A stretch of 64,000 nucleotides of DNA, from assembly GCA_035578905.1 (NCBI GenBank), contig JAQJVL010000157.1:1302001-1366000 (forward strand), given 5' to 3'. Shown piece by piece: positions 46,200 through 59,311 of this stretch. The notes beneath the pieces were generated by a model that was not told the origin of the DNA, did no database searches, and saw nothing but the letters and a program-made list of their open reading frames with translations. The stretch is from Stictocephala bisonia. Lineage: Eukaryota; Arthropoda; Insecta; Hemiptera; Membracidae. Each line of letters begins with the position of its first letter. Position 1 is the first letter of the stretch. The position numbers and the translations under genes were made by a program.

Positions 46200-48357
46200 G
46201 TAAGTGATTAACTTAAATCATAACTAACAGTTGAGCTTGTAAAGTTTTATCATACATATATTTCATTGGCTTTAAATTAAACCAATTTCATTTAAATTAC
46301 ATAAATTATATATATCATGCCATAATAATACATCATCTACCAGATTTGGACTTGAAAATGAATTAAGCAATAGAAAATCAAGTCATGGTTAACATTCTTT
46401 CGATAGACACAAACTAAGATGACTGAGACTGGTCGTAGTACAGTTCCTTTTCATAAAGCGCCCTATCTTAAGAATGCAACATTCAGCTGACTTGTTCTTT
46501 ACCTTCAATAAATTTTTTTTATAATACTAAGTCCAAAAATAAGCTCTGTTATTTTTATAGTAAAAAAAATCCGTTTATTTTGTATAATATTTGCATAGTT
46601 TTAAAGATGAACATGAATATATTTTCTTTATAATACCCTTTTTTTCAGTTTATGTACTTTAAAGACGCTGTAACAGTTTTGTACGCCCATGGTGTACCAT
46701 GTCTTGAGAAAGTATTGAAACACAATCTTTCACATTGTTTGTGTTGAATCCTCTACTGCCTAGATGTTACTTCAGCCCAGGAAACAGTTGGCAATCACTG
46801 GTTACCAAATCAGGACTTAATTGCGAATGCGTTACGATGTTTTGTCCAAACACTTGCAGAAGAGCTATTATTTAACTACCAAATTGAGAGAGAGAGCTTT
46901 GTTATAGAAAATACTTATGTCTTTACTCAAAATTCTTACCAGCTCAGGATTTTACAGCTTTTCCATTATCATCGTATAAATTAAACTTTGAAAACTATAG
47001 GAATCAAAATACAGAGATCTGAATGATCTACTTCATGGTTTGCTCAACCTATGCAATAGACTCTCTGAAATTGACTCCTGGGTAGGGTAGTATTGATCCA
47101 CTCACCCACGTAGAAAGGAAATGACCCGTCCATCCATGTAAGTTTGGTGACAATGTCATACTTTCATGCTCCTTTGTTCATTGTAAATAACACTATTTCT
47201 GACTGTAAATTCTCTACATCCTATACAAAGGTTTTTGTCATCCATTCACAATTCTCCACACATTTCTGTTCTGTTAGTCATAATTTTTAATTGTTTCAAT
47301 GCACTTTGTGTTCAAAAATTAAATAACTGCAGAGACTTCACACTTGAATCTCCATTCTCAATGACTGCCAAACTAGGCTCTGTCATCAATCTCGAGAGTA
47401 TTGCGGAAGTCCTTTAGATACATTTCGATAAGGAAGACTTTTCAGTGGCACATCGGGCCCTGGGCAAGTTAAGTTTATCTCGTGCCCACCCATCATCGTT
47501 AAGTTTATCTCACGGCAAACGAGGGGTTTGTGGTTAGCTGCAGCTAAGGAGAAGAGGCAAGAAGTGGCATCACAGATAAGTCAGGATGGTGAAGGACAAC
47601 AAAATGGTGAAGGATAATTTTATTATTTTTGTAAATAGTTAAAAGGTTTAATTTCTATTTTGTCACAAACTGTTGCAGTGAAAATTTATGTAATGATTAA
47701 ATAATAGGAAATAAAATTTGGTGCCAAATTACACATTATTTGTAACTGTAAAGGACATCAAGGGTTATCTGTTCCTTTTAAACATTTTTAATTTTAAATG
47801 CACATTGAAAAATATTTTTAATTGCAATATAACTATGACTGTATGGTGGGAATGTGAGTGTATGAGAGATGAATGATATGAACATTTTTTTTTCTTGATT
47901 ATAGAGTTATTTCTAGATTATTGTTAGTAAAATTGTTTCATGAATGTTTGTAGAAGTCATTGTTAACTAATGACATGTCATACTATTACTATTTATAAAT
48001 TTTAAATTGATATCTGTAAGGAGAATATTTGGTGTTAAATACTGTACATGAACATGTTATGGCAAGTATAAAAGTAATTTAAATGATTTTATCTTACAGT
48101 AATTTAATTTCAAATTTAGTATAGGTTTATTTAATTTAGTAACTAAACTGACTATACTATTAGTACTTTATATCTGTATGAGTTTAAGGTAGTTGAAGGC
48201 AGTTGATGAGTCTATGTATGTAAGGCAGCAGTGCGGTGGTGTTTTTTTTTATGTATCAAGTATGTATGTCGGGCTGAGTGAGGTGGAGCTGATATTTTGG
48301 GATGGACATTGTTGCCAAATGTTTGAATGATTTCAGAAATGTAACTTGTATGGAATG
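46200..48357. other. AT-rich non-coding stretch, possibly intron 2
   Basis: If the upstream gene is intact this is intron. An acceptor-like tract ends at about 46648, but the frame after it does not resemble a PAF-acetylhydrolase and stops early. A duplicated GTTAAGTTTATCTC occurs near 47468 and 47499. Confidence 0.4.
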
Positions 48358-48443
48358 TGAGAACATGGATGAATGTGTTAGACATGGATTATAAGTTACT
48401 TGAGAACATGGATGAATGTGTTAGACATGGATTATAAGTTACT
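48358..48443. repeat. Exact tandem duplication of 43 bp
   Basis: 48358-48400 and 48401-48443 are identical (TGAGAACATGGATGAATGTG to ATAAGTTACT). Confidence 0.95.
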
Positions 48444-48760
48444 TATTTCAAACAATATTAGTATATTACATCTGAACATTCGAAGTTACAATAAGAATTT
48501 TGATGGGTTAGTAGGAATTAATATTGCTACTAACCCATCAAAATTCTTATTAACTAATAAATTCTTAATAGTGGAACACAATTTAGGCGAGATGTTCTTG
48601 TTTTAACTGAAACTTGGATAGAAAGTGGTGATCAATATTTAGAAGAATTGGAGAAGTACAACTATTTCTGCAGTAATAATAAAAGGAACCAGAATTATGA
48701 TGTTCTCTGTTATGTTAGTAATAAGTTTAATGTTTCTTGAATGGATGAATGTATGTATGC
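48430..48760 (+). pseudogene. LINE endonuclease N-terminus with an inverted duplication inside
   Basis: The frame reads ISNNISILHLNIRSYNKNFD, then after a 62-bp palindrome (48490-48551) DVLVLTETWIESGDQYLEEL and EKYNYFCSNNKRN. These are the opening NIRS and TETW (catalytic Glu) motifs of a LINE endonuclease. The copy ends near 48760. It is the plus strand, unlike the LINE at 49440. Confidence 0.7.
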
Positions 48761-49439
48761 ATGCATGGTGCAACATATCTGAAGATAGACTTGTTGGGTG
48801 GCAGTGAGCATCACACAATAGACAAATATCTTTATTACATGAACATTGAGTACAGTAATATCATTAAATGTTTAAGAATAGCCGTAGGCCTACCTAATTA
48901 ATGTTATCCTCAATCACTAATGTCTTTATTTTGTTGTTGTTGTTTGTTGAAATAATTATTTATACATTGTTATTGTTGAATTTTTGGATATTTATTATTT
49001 ACTTTTGTTATTAAATTTTTCTGTTAATATAGTTCCTTGTTTCATATACTTATATGTGCATAAATGCTATTTGTTTGCTATAATAATATATTTATTTAAG
49101 TTATATCTTTTTTGTTAAGCAATTCCATATGCTTTACATTCTTAGCGATTTGTTTCGGCTTTGAGAACTCTGTTGGAAGAAGTGAATATTAGACTGGTTT
49201 ATTTTTTTTAGAACTGGAAAAACAGTGTTATGTGGTGCATCTGACAAACAAGATCTTACTATTTCTTTTTGTTGTTGTTATAAAAATGTTTCTTTTCCTC
49301 ATTAGTGCTATAATGTAATAGGCATTATCTGTTTTCTGTTTTGTAGCACTTAAATAAAATCAATAAATAAAAATAAAATATTGTCAATACTGTAAATTAC
49401 AAAAAGTACAAGTTTCTTCTTTTTTTTTTCTTTCTAGTT
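48761..49439. other. AT-rich non-coding stretch
   Basis: Nothing recognised; very T-rich. Confidence 0.4.
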
Positions 49440-50830
49440 TATGGAAGTAAATAGACGTGGAAGTTTCTTGGTCTAGTCTGGAACGAAGAGCTCTTCTCTC
49501 CAATGAACGAATTCCTCAATGGAATATATGGAATGAGCTAGGAGCCAGCATTTAGCTGATAATTCTTGGGGTTTTCAGCTCTTCATGTAGACAGTTGGTA
49601 AGCTTAGCTCCAATGCATGTAGGCTTCTTCTCATAGAAGGTCAGTTTGTGTTTGGGAAGAGAATAGTCATTACCATTTCTTATGAAGTAGTTCTAAGTGT
49701 TGTCTTTTGGGGAGTTACTGGCTTGCAGCTTAGAGAATTACCTCAAAGATATAGAGTGCTGGTTCAGTAAGGGGTTTTAAGTTCTTGAAAGCTCTCTGGC
49801 AGGATTCCTAGGGTCCTAGACCAAGCATGGATCTAATGATCTATTTTGGTGTGCTAGCATTTGTTGGAGGTTATTTTTATATGAGTTACCCCATAGCACA
49901 AGGCCAAACCCTAGATGGGACTTGGCGAGTGCAGAATAGGCTGTTCAGAGTATGATTTTCTGTTATACACTTAAACTAAGTTTTGCGCATACTGCATCTA
50001 CATAGTAATTCCATGACAAGTTAGAGTCGATGGTAATACCGAGGTATTTGGCTTGTTCAGTTTTACTTAGTCCAGGTTTTTCAGCTGTTTTGAGTCTTTT
50101 CTGTCCAAAGAAGAGCTATGTGGTTTTACTCTCATTTACAGTCAGATCATTGTTTTGGCAGTATTAAAGTGTCATGTTGTAAGCTATTTATGCACTTATT
50201 TCCATTTCTACAGGTGTTTTTGTACTTTATATAAAGGCAGTTTTATCTGCATACATGAGCACTGAGCAGGATTGGTCAAGGAGATCTGGCATCGAGTGAA
50301 AATGATGAACAAAAAACGGTCAAGAACTGAGCCCTTGTGGTACATATCTATCTAATTTTTGAGCTTCTGATAGAATATTTTGTATCTTTCCTTTTATTGT
50401 GCAACTTAACTCAACAACTTGTGACCTCCCTTTTAAATAGCTTTTAAACCATTTTTAGGCAGTACCGGTCACACCAATCCTTTCTAATTATTTTAGGAGC
50501 AATTCAGTCGAGTGCCTTACTTTAGTCGAGCAGGATGGTTGTCACAGTGTTCCCAGCATCTATATTGTCTATTAGTTTTTCTATAAGGCTGATTATGACT
50601 GTTGTTGTTGACTTCCCAGCAGTAAAACCATGTTTTGAGCTGTGATCAGGTTGTGAGTTTTTTGTGTTGCAGCAGCCTGTTTAAACTATTTTCTTCAATT
50701 ATTTTAGAGAAGGCAGAGAGAAGTGAGATTGGGGAATAACTGGTTGGCTGTTTTTTACCTCCTTTTTTGAATTTGGGGTAAACTTTTGCAATTTTCAGTA
50801 AAGAAGGAAATACACCCTATGCAAATGACT
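49440..50830 (-). pseudogene. Jockey-like LINE ORF2: reverse transcriptase and C-terminal domain
   Basis: Minus strand, 5' to 3': SLLKIAKVYPKFKKGGKKQ, SPISLLSAFSKIIEENSLNR, KTWFYCWEVN, LMYADKTAFI (catalytic box YADD changed to YADK), NDLTVNESKTT and KYLGITIDSNLSWNYYVDAV. It continues with the LINE tail KLTFYEKKPTCIGAKLTN to about 49500. More than ten stops and shifts make it long dead. Confidence 0.75.
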
Positions 50831-51409
50831 AATTAATTATATTTACAAGAGGTTTGGTCAGTTCTCAACAGAAGCACAGGTTCATTTTCCAAACAACTAG
50901 TCACCACCAAAACAACAGAGGGATGGCCATGTACATCAAAACAAGCATTTTTTAGACCTTTGCCTTACATTATTTTCTTTCTTCTTACATATGAGACGCC
51001 GACACAACGTTGTTGGTATTTTAAGGCGAATATGAATGGTTATATGAGTGTAGGATGAGTGTGGATGAGTGTAGTCTGGTTACTATCTGAGTTCAACTGT
51101 TCCTCAGAAAGGGCAGTTTATTAATAGCCCAACAGCCAGGGCAACTAAGGGACCTAGCTTTACGTGGAATCCAAACCACGTAGTGCTTGTCTGATTTTTA
51201 GCTAATTGACAAGCCTGATACTCAGTTATCTCCCCCACAAAACATCTGCACAATGATTACCAACCACATGGACACCCCAGACTTCTCTATTAGTATCCAC
51301 GCCGATAGCAACCATCAAGCGGATGCCATGTCGGTATTAGGAGGACCGAGCATCCAACCTATCGCCTACAATCTCCCAAACACTTTGTCCCCATGTAGCT
51401 GGGTTACAG
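50831..51409. other. Non-coding stretch with repeat-like text
   Basis: Around 50920-50960 the plus strand reads NNRGMAMYIKTSIF, a possible scrap of LINE endonuclease. From 51110 to 51260 the text AAGGGACCTAGCTTTACGTG looks like part of a dispersed repeat. No gene. Confidence 0.4.
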
Positions 51410-54400
51410 CACTATGTGGCCACTGAAACTTAAGAAGGTATTTGGCCTTGCAACAACTCTTCACCATCCTTCTCGGTCTTGCATCATTTCTGGTGTTATA
51501 TTCAGCCTTCTCATGTCTTTCATTATTTGGTCTCCCCCCCATAGTCTTGGGCGTCCCAGTGGCCGTCTACTTTGTGGAACACTTTCTGTCACAATTCTTA
51601 GTATGGAGTCCAGCTCCCTTCTTTTGATGTGGCCAGCCCATCTGAACCTTTTGCTTTTAATTTTGGCAACAATGTCAATATCTTTGTAGAGATCTCTAAT
51701 TTATTTATTTGTCCTTATTCTCCAAGTTCCTTGGTCATTAACTGGGCCAAAAATAGTGCGTAATATTCTATTTTCAATCACTATAAGTTTCTTTTTAGAT
51801 TTTTTACTGAGTGCCCAGGTTTCAGATCCATATAGTATAATAGGTAATACCATGCTTTTGTATAGTCTTAATTTGGTAGTTTTTCAAAGTATTTTGATTT
51901 TCATTAGATTTTGTAATGCCCAATAACATCTATTATCTTGTAGAATTCTGATTTTAATTTCTGTCTCTTCATTGTTATTATTGTCTATTGTAATTCCTAA
52001 CTATTTAAAATCTTGGCACCTTTTGAAAGTATGATAATTTACTTCTAGTGAGTTATGGAACATATTCGGAATTCTGTCTACAACTAGATATTTGGTTTTC
52101 TCTTCGCTTACTTAAAGTCTGACTTTTCCAGCTTGCATGATGAGCTCTCCTGCCGGAGTTTTAAAGCCATTGTAGCTTTCTGATATTAAAGCTATGTCAT
52201 CAGCAAAAGCTAGAATATTTATTTGTTGTCCCAATGTTACCCCCATTTGAAGCTTTTCCATCTTTTCTAGGGCTAAATTAAAGAGGAGAGGTGATAGGCC
52301 ACCCCCCTGTCTCACTCCTGTATTTATGTTGAAGGTATTACTGTATTCACCATGGACCCTCACTTTTACTTAAGATCCAGTAATGCAAGCTTTCATTAAG
52401 TTTATTAGTTTTTCAAGTATTCCATATTGTTTTAAAAGTTTCTACATTTGCTGTCTGGCAATGCTATTATATTCTTTTTAAAAATATATGAATAAAATAT
52501 TTATTTTATTGAATTCCCAGTATTTTGATAACATTTGTTTTAAAATAAATAACTGATCTGTTGTTGACCCTTTTTTTCTGAAACCTGCCATGTGATCATC
52601 AATAATATCTTCAAAATACTTTAATAATCTATTGTAAAATATTTTTGAAAGTATCTTGTAGGTAGTGCTTATAAATGAGATACCTCTATAGTCATTATAA
52701 TCTAACTTATCACATTTTTTGTGAATTGGCACTATAACGGCAGTTTTCAAGTCCTCTATTTTTCCAAACACTTCCTATTAAATTATATATTTTCTTGAGG
52801 AGAACCTGCCCTCCTGCCTTTAATAGCTCTACTGATAGACCATCCTCTCCTGGATATTTGTTATTTTTTAAGAACTTAAGAACTTCTCCCACCTCTTCCA
52901 AGGACGGTTCTTCTACTTATGTTGGTTGTCTCTGCTGTGACAATTCATATTCTTCATTTTGGTAAGTAATCTCATTTTCATTTAGCAGATTTTCAAAATA
53001 TTTACTCCGTATATCCAAAACCTCTTTTCTATTGCAGGTAATTTTACCTTCATTGTCTTTAACCACCGAACGTTTTTGCTATGTATCCTTTCTTGAAAAA
53101 TCTTACAGTTCGGAAAAGATCTTTGCTATTGTTATAAGTTCTGTCATCATCCGCTTTTCTTATTTGATCTTTTATAAATTTTCTTTTTGCTGCTCGTAGT
53201 CTTGTATTTACCTCTCTTTTACAGGTGTTATAATTTTTTCTGTTTTCTATAGTGTTGATAGACATGAGTGTTTGTTTGGATTACCTCCTTTTATCAATTA
53301 GTTTTTGACAGTCTTCAGAGAACCATGGTTTTGTTTTATGAGATTTCCTTTTTACACCCACAACTTTTTCAGCTATGTCTTGAACAGAGTCTTTAACTTC
53401 ACTCCATAAGGACTGAACTGTTTCATTTTCATTTTCTTCACTTACAAGCATTTGAAGTCTTTTTGAAGGTCAATTTTGAAATTGGAACTTACGGTTTGAT
53501 TTACGTTTTGGTATTTATGATTGGTTTCATTTTCTGTGGTTCTCTTTTTCCTTTGCAGAGTTTTGTTTTATCTTTATTTTTACCAAGAAGTGGTCAGTTC
53601 CGCATTCCGCCCCTCTCATACTTCTAACGTCAGAAATACTGTTCTTGAAACACTGATCAATTTACAACATGATCTATTTGGTTGTGGACAGTGCCGTTGG
53701 GAGGAGTCCAAGTTATTTTATGTATATTTTTATAAGGGGAGCTTGTGGACATTATTTTAAGATTTTTTGCACTTGCAAAGCTTATTACCGCATAATTTTG
53801 ATTTGTGCTAGCATGTATGCTGTTCCCACCTGTATATTGTCTCCAGCATGGTTCATTCCCAACATTTGCATTTGTATCACCCATGAGTATTTTCATGTCG
53901 TAGTTGGGTAGTGACATCATAATGTGGTCTAGTGTCATAAAAAGTATCTTTGGCATCATCCTCAGCATCTTCCGTAGGGGCATAGAAGCACAGTACTGAT
54001 ATATTCCTGAATCTTCCTTTTAAACGTAAGTAGCATACTCTTTCAATTATGGGGTTAAGATTAATAATATAATCTATTAACTTCTTCTTTATGGCAACAC
54101 AAACACCTGTATAATGGTTGCCATTATCACAGCCACTATAGTACAGAATGTAATTATTTGAATTTAATTTGCCACTAAAGGCCATCTAGTCTCTTGGAGA
54201 GCAACTATATCTAACTTGTAATTACTGATTTCGTCAATGACTAGATCCATTTTTCCTGGGGTTGCCAGAGTCTTGACATTCCACATACCAATTATTAAGT
54301 CCTCTAAATGAAGCTGAGGTCTACATTTATTATTTCTATCCAATTCCGAGTAAGTGTTGACGATTCTGGACAGCAGTGGTTTTTAGGAGTCAGCCTTACC

Positions 54401-54480
54401 CCCAACCCCCAACCTGGAGGACCAGGATCTCTTTTAGTCTTTTTTAGACCTTTACCCAAGAAAAATCAGCAAACTCAAAC
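51410..54480 (-). pseudogene. RTE-like LINE, copy B (degraded)
   Basis: Same family as 60101-63566. On the minus strand it has the 5' leader motif CCCAACCTGGAGGACCAGG (complement-matching side near 54405-54430, shared with 63150). Endonuclease pieces follow: NYILYYSGCDNGNHYTGVCV, ISVLCFYAPTEDAEDDAKD, YDMKILMGDTNANVGNEP and PPNGTVHNQIDHV. Reverse transcriptase is PIHKKCDKLDYNDYRGISFI, HMAGFRKKGSTTDQLFILKQ, GVRQGGGLSPLLFNLALEKM and LAFADDIALISES. The C-terminus is RWAGHIKRRELDSI and RRPLGRPRL near 51450-51700. Many frameshifts and stops. Confidence 0.85.
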
Positions 54481-54599
54481 AAAAGTTCAAAACCAGGAAC
54501 TTGTAAACTCGCTTCACCCAGGGAACAGGCTAACTTACAAGCAAAATAAGTAACTTACAAGCAAGTTAAGACAAAGTCAAAAAGTAAACCTACAAATCA

Positions 54600-57260
54600 A
54601 CTTATCTTCTTCCACCAAAACATGGACAGGATGACAAACAACATTGAAAGACTGGAACACCTGTTACATAGCATTAACCCGAACTTTGTAATTCTTACAG
54701 AACATGGACTAAAAGGTAATGCAATAAACCATGCTACGTTGGCTGTTATTTATAGGCATAACAGAATAGCCAACAAAACTGAAAGTTTTCAGATAGAAAT
54801 ATACAGCTTAGAAATGGTATGTGAAGTAACAGCAGTAAAAATACACATAAACAATAAGAAGAGCCTGTGCCTATTTGGAGTGTATCAACTCCCTTTTGCT
54901 GACCTTGATTCATCACTTCAAGTTCTGTCAGATGCCATAGACAGCCTCCCTACTCAGAGACACTCATCATGGGGGACATTGACAATTTAGACGAGGTCTG
55001 TAGAGAATCCACTGCACTAATTGCGTTATTGGCTGGTTACAACATAAGCAGATTAGATCTCCCAGCTACAAGAATCCCAGAGACCTCAGTGTCCTCAATC
55101 AATGTGGTGTGTTCAAATCTTCACGATGACAGGCTTAAAGTGGTGGTCTGTCATACAGGTCTATCAGACCACACAGGACAATACTGCACCCTGGACTTCT
55201 CGAAAATAAAAGCAGAAACAACATATACATCAAGACTGAATTTTAACCACAACAGTCTTCTTACTTTATAAAATGAACTTTCCATTGTACATTGGGAGAC
55301 TGTTTTTAGGGGAAATGGTGTGGAAGAGGCTTTCTTAAACAAGGCTAGTTTGCACTTGACAATTCATGTCCAAAAAAAAGACCTTGAATTGCACAAAAAA
55401 GGGATTAACGTTTGATGTATGACGAAGAAATTATGACACTTAAAAAGGAGTTTTTAAAAGCAGAAGACAAAATTCTCCTAACTGGACATCCTAATGACAA
55501 GAAGACTGCCACAGATATGAAGAAATCTTTCGACCAAAAACTAAAAAAGACAATGCAGGCAACAAATGCTGCATACATTGAACAAGCAGAAAACAAAGGA
55601 ACACCATCAATAGTGAGAGACAAGGGAGGAAAGAACTTGACAACTCTGCAATAGAATTAAACTACAATGGAAAGAAACTTTCTGACCTGACATATGAAGC
55701 AAAACATTTGAATTATTACTTTGTAAACATAGCTGAGGAAACATTAAAAAAGAGCTGCATAAACAACACACCACCAATAATTCAAAATCCCCAGCTAACA
55801 CAGTTAATCCTCTTTCTTCTTTAGGTCCAACAACAACTGAGGAAATAGGCAGAACCATTCAATCAGTAAAGAATTCCACATCGTCAGGTATTGATGAAAT
55901 ATCTTCCAAGATCCTGAAAACGTGCAGATGAGCTAATAACACCTCTAGAGAAGAACGCCAACATATGGCAGATGTTATTTTTCTATCCTAATTGAAAATA
56001 ACCAAGGTATTTCCTAAACACAAACAGACCTATCTCACTGCTTTCATCTGTCTCCATGCTTATTGAAAAAATTATAAAAACAAGACTCCAGGAACATCTT
56101 AATCAAAACCAATCATTGACAAACAGCCAACATGGGTTTGTTACTGGGAAATCAACCATAACTGCATTGATAGACCTTGCTGAGTATATTATTGAAAATA
56201 TAGAAGTTGGCAACACTATCACCAGCCTGTATCTTGACCTAAGCAAGGCTTTTGACTTCCTGGGCCATGATCTTATTCTAACTAAACTTCTAAATTTAGG
56301 AATCCAACAAACAGCACTGAAATTGTTTGCAAGTTCTCTAAAGGGACAAAGCAAAATGTTAGAAATGAAACATACAACAAAAGGATTTATAAGCATTGTC
56401 AGATCTGAATTGTTGCCAACTAATAGAGGAGTCCCCAAGGTTCTGTCCTAGGGCCAATTCTGTTTGTGCTGTTCATTAATGACTTTACGGAACATCTACA
56501 GAAATACAGCAAGATGGTTATGTATGCGGACGACACTGTGCTGCTTACAGCAAACAGAAATGTAGATAGAAGTGATCACTTTTATTGCCTTCAATATGAC
56601 ACAGGACTACTGTATGAAAAATGACATTCTCAATGAAAGTAAGATCAAGTAAATGTCATTTGGAAATAAAAAGGCTACAGTATATGAAATGCTCAACCTT
56701 GCAGCAGCTGACGAAATCAAACATCTAGGTGTCATACTCGATGATAATTTGTCCTGGAACAGTCATGTAGACAATCTCTGCCTAAAACTTAGGTTAGCTC
56801 TCTATGCCATAAAACAAACTAAGGCAACTAGGAATCAATGCATACCATGCATTGTTTGAAAACCATGTATGCTATGGTATTACTGTCCTGGGTGGATCCA
56901 CTATGGGCAATCTCAACTGTCTCCTGGTAATGCAGAAAAGGGTAATTATAATAATAGCAGGCTTAAGTCCAAGACAAAGCTGTAGAGATGTTTTCAAAAA
57001 CCTAAACATCCTGACGGTGACTTCCATCTACATCCTAGATACTGTCCTGTACTGTGTGACTAAAGATCCCCCTAAACAAAGTGATGTTCATGAATACAAC
57101 ATCAGACATGCAGGAAACTATGTGCTGCCAGGTCACAGAACAGCCATGTATGAAAAGAAACCATTGTATGCAGGAGTGGAGATGCTCAACAAGCTACCAG
57201 ACCACTTGAAAGTTGGAGACCCTGTGCTAATGAAGAGGAAGCTACGGAGATGACTGCTAG
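54600..57260 (+). pseudogene. Jockey-like LINE ORF2, plus strand, frameshifted
   Basis: The endonuclease begins NMDRMTNNIERLEHLLHSIN, then FVILTEHGLKGNAI, SLCLFGVYQLPF, HSSWGTLTI, MGDIDNLDEVC and TGLSDHTGQYCT (SDH motif). After a linker, reverse transcriptase at 56056-56540 shows NSQHGFVTGKSTITALIDLA, SLYLDLSKAFDFL, RGVPKVLS, GPILFVLFINDFTEHL and MVMYADDTVLLTANRN. HLGVILDDNLSWNSHVDNLC and the C-terminal domain follow (HEYNIRHAGNYVLPGHRTAM and MLNKLPDHLK). At least five breaks. The catalytic YADD itself is intact. Confidence 0.85.
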
Positions 57261-57386
57261 ACAAGGCTTTCTACACCCTAAATGAATGCTTTACTTGGAG
57301 AGACCACACAGAAACAAGGAAGAAGCTTTTCATTTCACTATGTATCTTTTATATCATTATGATTTAAAATTTACGCTGTAACTCAT

Positions 57387-57545
57387 TGCCGGCGTGGTGG
57401 CTTAATGGATAAGGTTTCAAACTGCGGAAGCCAAGGTCAAAGGTTCGAAATCTCCACTGAGCCAACAGTCTGTACTTCACTCTTTGAATAAAGTTGACAC
57501 ACAGGCCTGTAGGCCCATGTCAAATGGCAAGTAGTTTTTTTAAAA
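57387..57545 (+). mobile_element. tRNA-derived SINE
   Basis: GTGGTGGCTTAATGGATAAGG (57394-57414) fits an RNA polymerase III A box, and GGTTCGAAATCTC (57442-57454) fits a B box with one extra base. The spacing of about 30 bp is right for a tRNA-like promoter. The tail region lacks a tRNA fold and ends in T/A-rich sequence. It starts about 130 bp after the end of the Jockey-like ORF2, close to the LINE 3' end. Confidence 0.75.
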
Positions 57546-58497
57546 AAAGAAAGAAAAAGCTGTTTTTGATGAAATTGCAATAAAGGATATTGTCTATTGT
57601 CTAACTGTCACAAGAAAAGGACAATATCTTGGACAATTATCAACACTAAAAACTTGTATGCATGCTATCAAATACAAATACTTTGAAATAAAATTACTTT
57701 TGTAGAGCTAAGATTTTTTTCTAGGCTGCAGATAGTTTCAAATATGAAATTTAAAAAATATTTATTTTTTTTATAAGTTTTGAAAAAAAATTTTTTAATA
57801 ATAATAATAAAACTGGTAATAATTTACAGAGCAACTCATGGCAAGAAAAGTTTAAAGATATGTTGATAAATAAAGAAACTATGGCGAAATAAACAAATTT
57901 ATGCAATATTGCAAAAATCATGTTTAGGAGTCTTCACGCACCAAGGTAGAAAATGCATGGGAGCAAAAGGGTTAAATATTTGTTGACTATAAAACTTTAT
58001 TATAACTATATAATATACTTGACGGGTTTCAAATTTTATATTTTTTGAACATTTGTAATAGTCAATTTACTCATAACAAAAATTATTGTAATGTACAAGT
58101 ATTGTAATTATACAAATAATGCATTATCTGTGAAAGGTAACTCCGTCAATTTTTCTTTTGTTATTACAACCAAACGCAACACAACTTTGCAGACTTTTCT
58201 AAACTAAAGACAGTCATAAAAGGAATGACAGGTGTCTCTCCAAGCAGACTGGGGGCAAGAAGAATCACTGGGAAAATGAAGACGCAGTGTAGTTAGGAGT
58301 GCTCAGACGCTCTGGACTAGGGTTACTCACTGTCGGCCGCCATCTTTTGGTAGTGAATGCAGCAGATCGCCTGGCTTCACTCTGCGCCAGATGGCCTCTA
58401 TATTTATATTCTGTGCTTGGTGTTTTGGCAGCTGTTTATAAGTAGTGAGGTGGTATTAACGTCACTATTAGCTCTAATTCATAAATATTTGTATTTT
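57546..58497. other. AT-rich non-coding stretch
   Basis: No gene recognised. The 58200-58440 part is more GC-rich without identifiable features. Confidence 0.4.
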
Positions 58498-59311
58498 AAA
58501 TAGAAAGTAATTTTTTAGTAAAATTCCACAAGTTTAATTTTCATTAAGAGCCCTTTCACCGGTTAAGGCATCTTCAGTTGTAAATACAGTATAAACAGAA
58601 AACATATGTGAATAAAAATAACAAAAAAATCACATATATACATTAAATACTAGTTAAATTTAAGTGGCTAAGTTTGATAAGAATTATTATGAATTAAAAT
58701 ATGGTTTTGAGATGTTATCTTTAATTAAAGGTAAAAATATATTACTAAAATTTAGAGACAGTAGGGAAATATATTCATCTTTCAAAACTCACTTTCAATT
58801 TAGTTTCTTTTGGTCCATAAGGGTTCTTTTAAAATTACACTTGTAGAATTAAAATGTATATCATGTTTTCAATCATAGCATGTTGAAATAATTTTGATTT
58901 TTCTATATTTTCTTTTTTATAATTGTAAATGTGTTCATTTATTCTTTTTGAAATTGGTCTTGATGTTTGAACTATGTAATGACAATCAATGTTATATATT
59001 AAATTTTTGTTGTTTCTTGTTGTTTATTTTTCGGTTTTAATTTAGTTAAATGGCTTCTTAGATTGTTGGACGAATTAAATAAAGTTTGGATGTTAAATTT
59101 TGAATTAACTTTACTTAATCTCATTGAAATGTTTTACATGTGGTTTTTTGTTATTTTTATTCACATATGTTTTCTGTTTATACTGTATTTACAACTGAAG
59201 ATGCCTTAACCGGTGAAAGCGCTCTTAATGAAAATTAAATTTGTGGAATTTTACTACAAAATTACTTTCTATTTACAACCTAACCAATTCCATCAAGAAT
59301 ATACAGTAGAA
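58498..59311 (-). mobile_element. Penelope-like element with inverted arms around a GIY-YIG relic
   Basis: Arms 58498-58635 and 59138-59274 are inverted copies over about 137 bp and contain the same GATGCCTTAACCGG motif as the foldback at 725-1003. The tail at 59278-59311 matches 951-985 (CCATCAAG-ATATACAG-AGAAAAT). Between the arms the minus strand reads LFNSSNNLRSHLTKLKP and, after a stop, YNIDCHYIVQTSRPISKRIN and EHIYNYKKENIEKSKLFQHA, a PLE linker and GIY-YIG endonuclease with decayed catalytic text (HYIVQTSR for YYIGQTGR). Reverse transcriptase is absent. Confidence 0.75.

Noticed and set aside
46649..46746. Exon 3 of the PAF-acetylhydrolase-like gene after the TTTTTTTCAG at 46648
   Set aside because: The frame reads FMYFKDAVTVLYAHGV and soon stops; it does not resemble the next part of the family.
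53521..53911. Plus-strand hydrophobic frames as membrane proteins
   Set aside because: They are antisense to the RTE-like endonuclease relic.
57394..57460. Functional tRNA gene
   Set aside because: A and B boxes are present but no cloverleaf or anticodon arm can be folded; it fits a SINE head.
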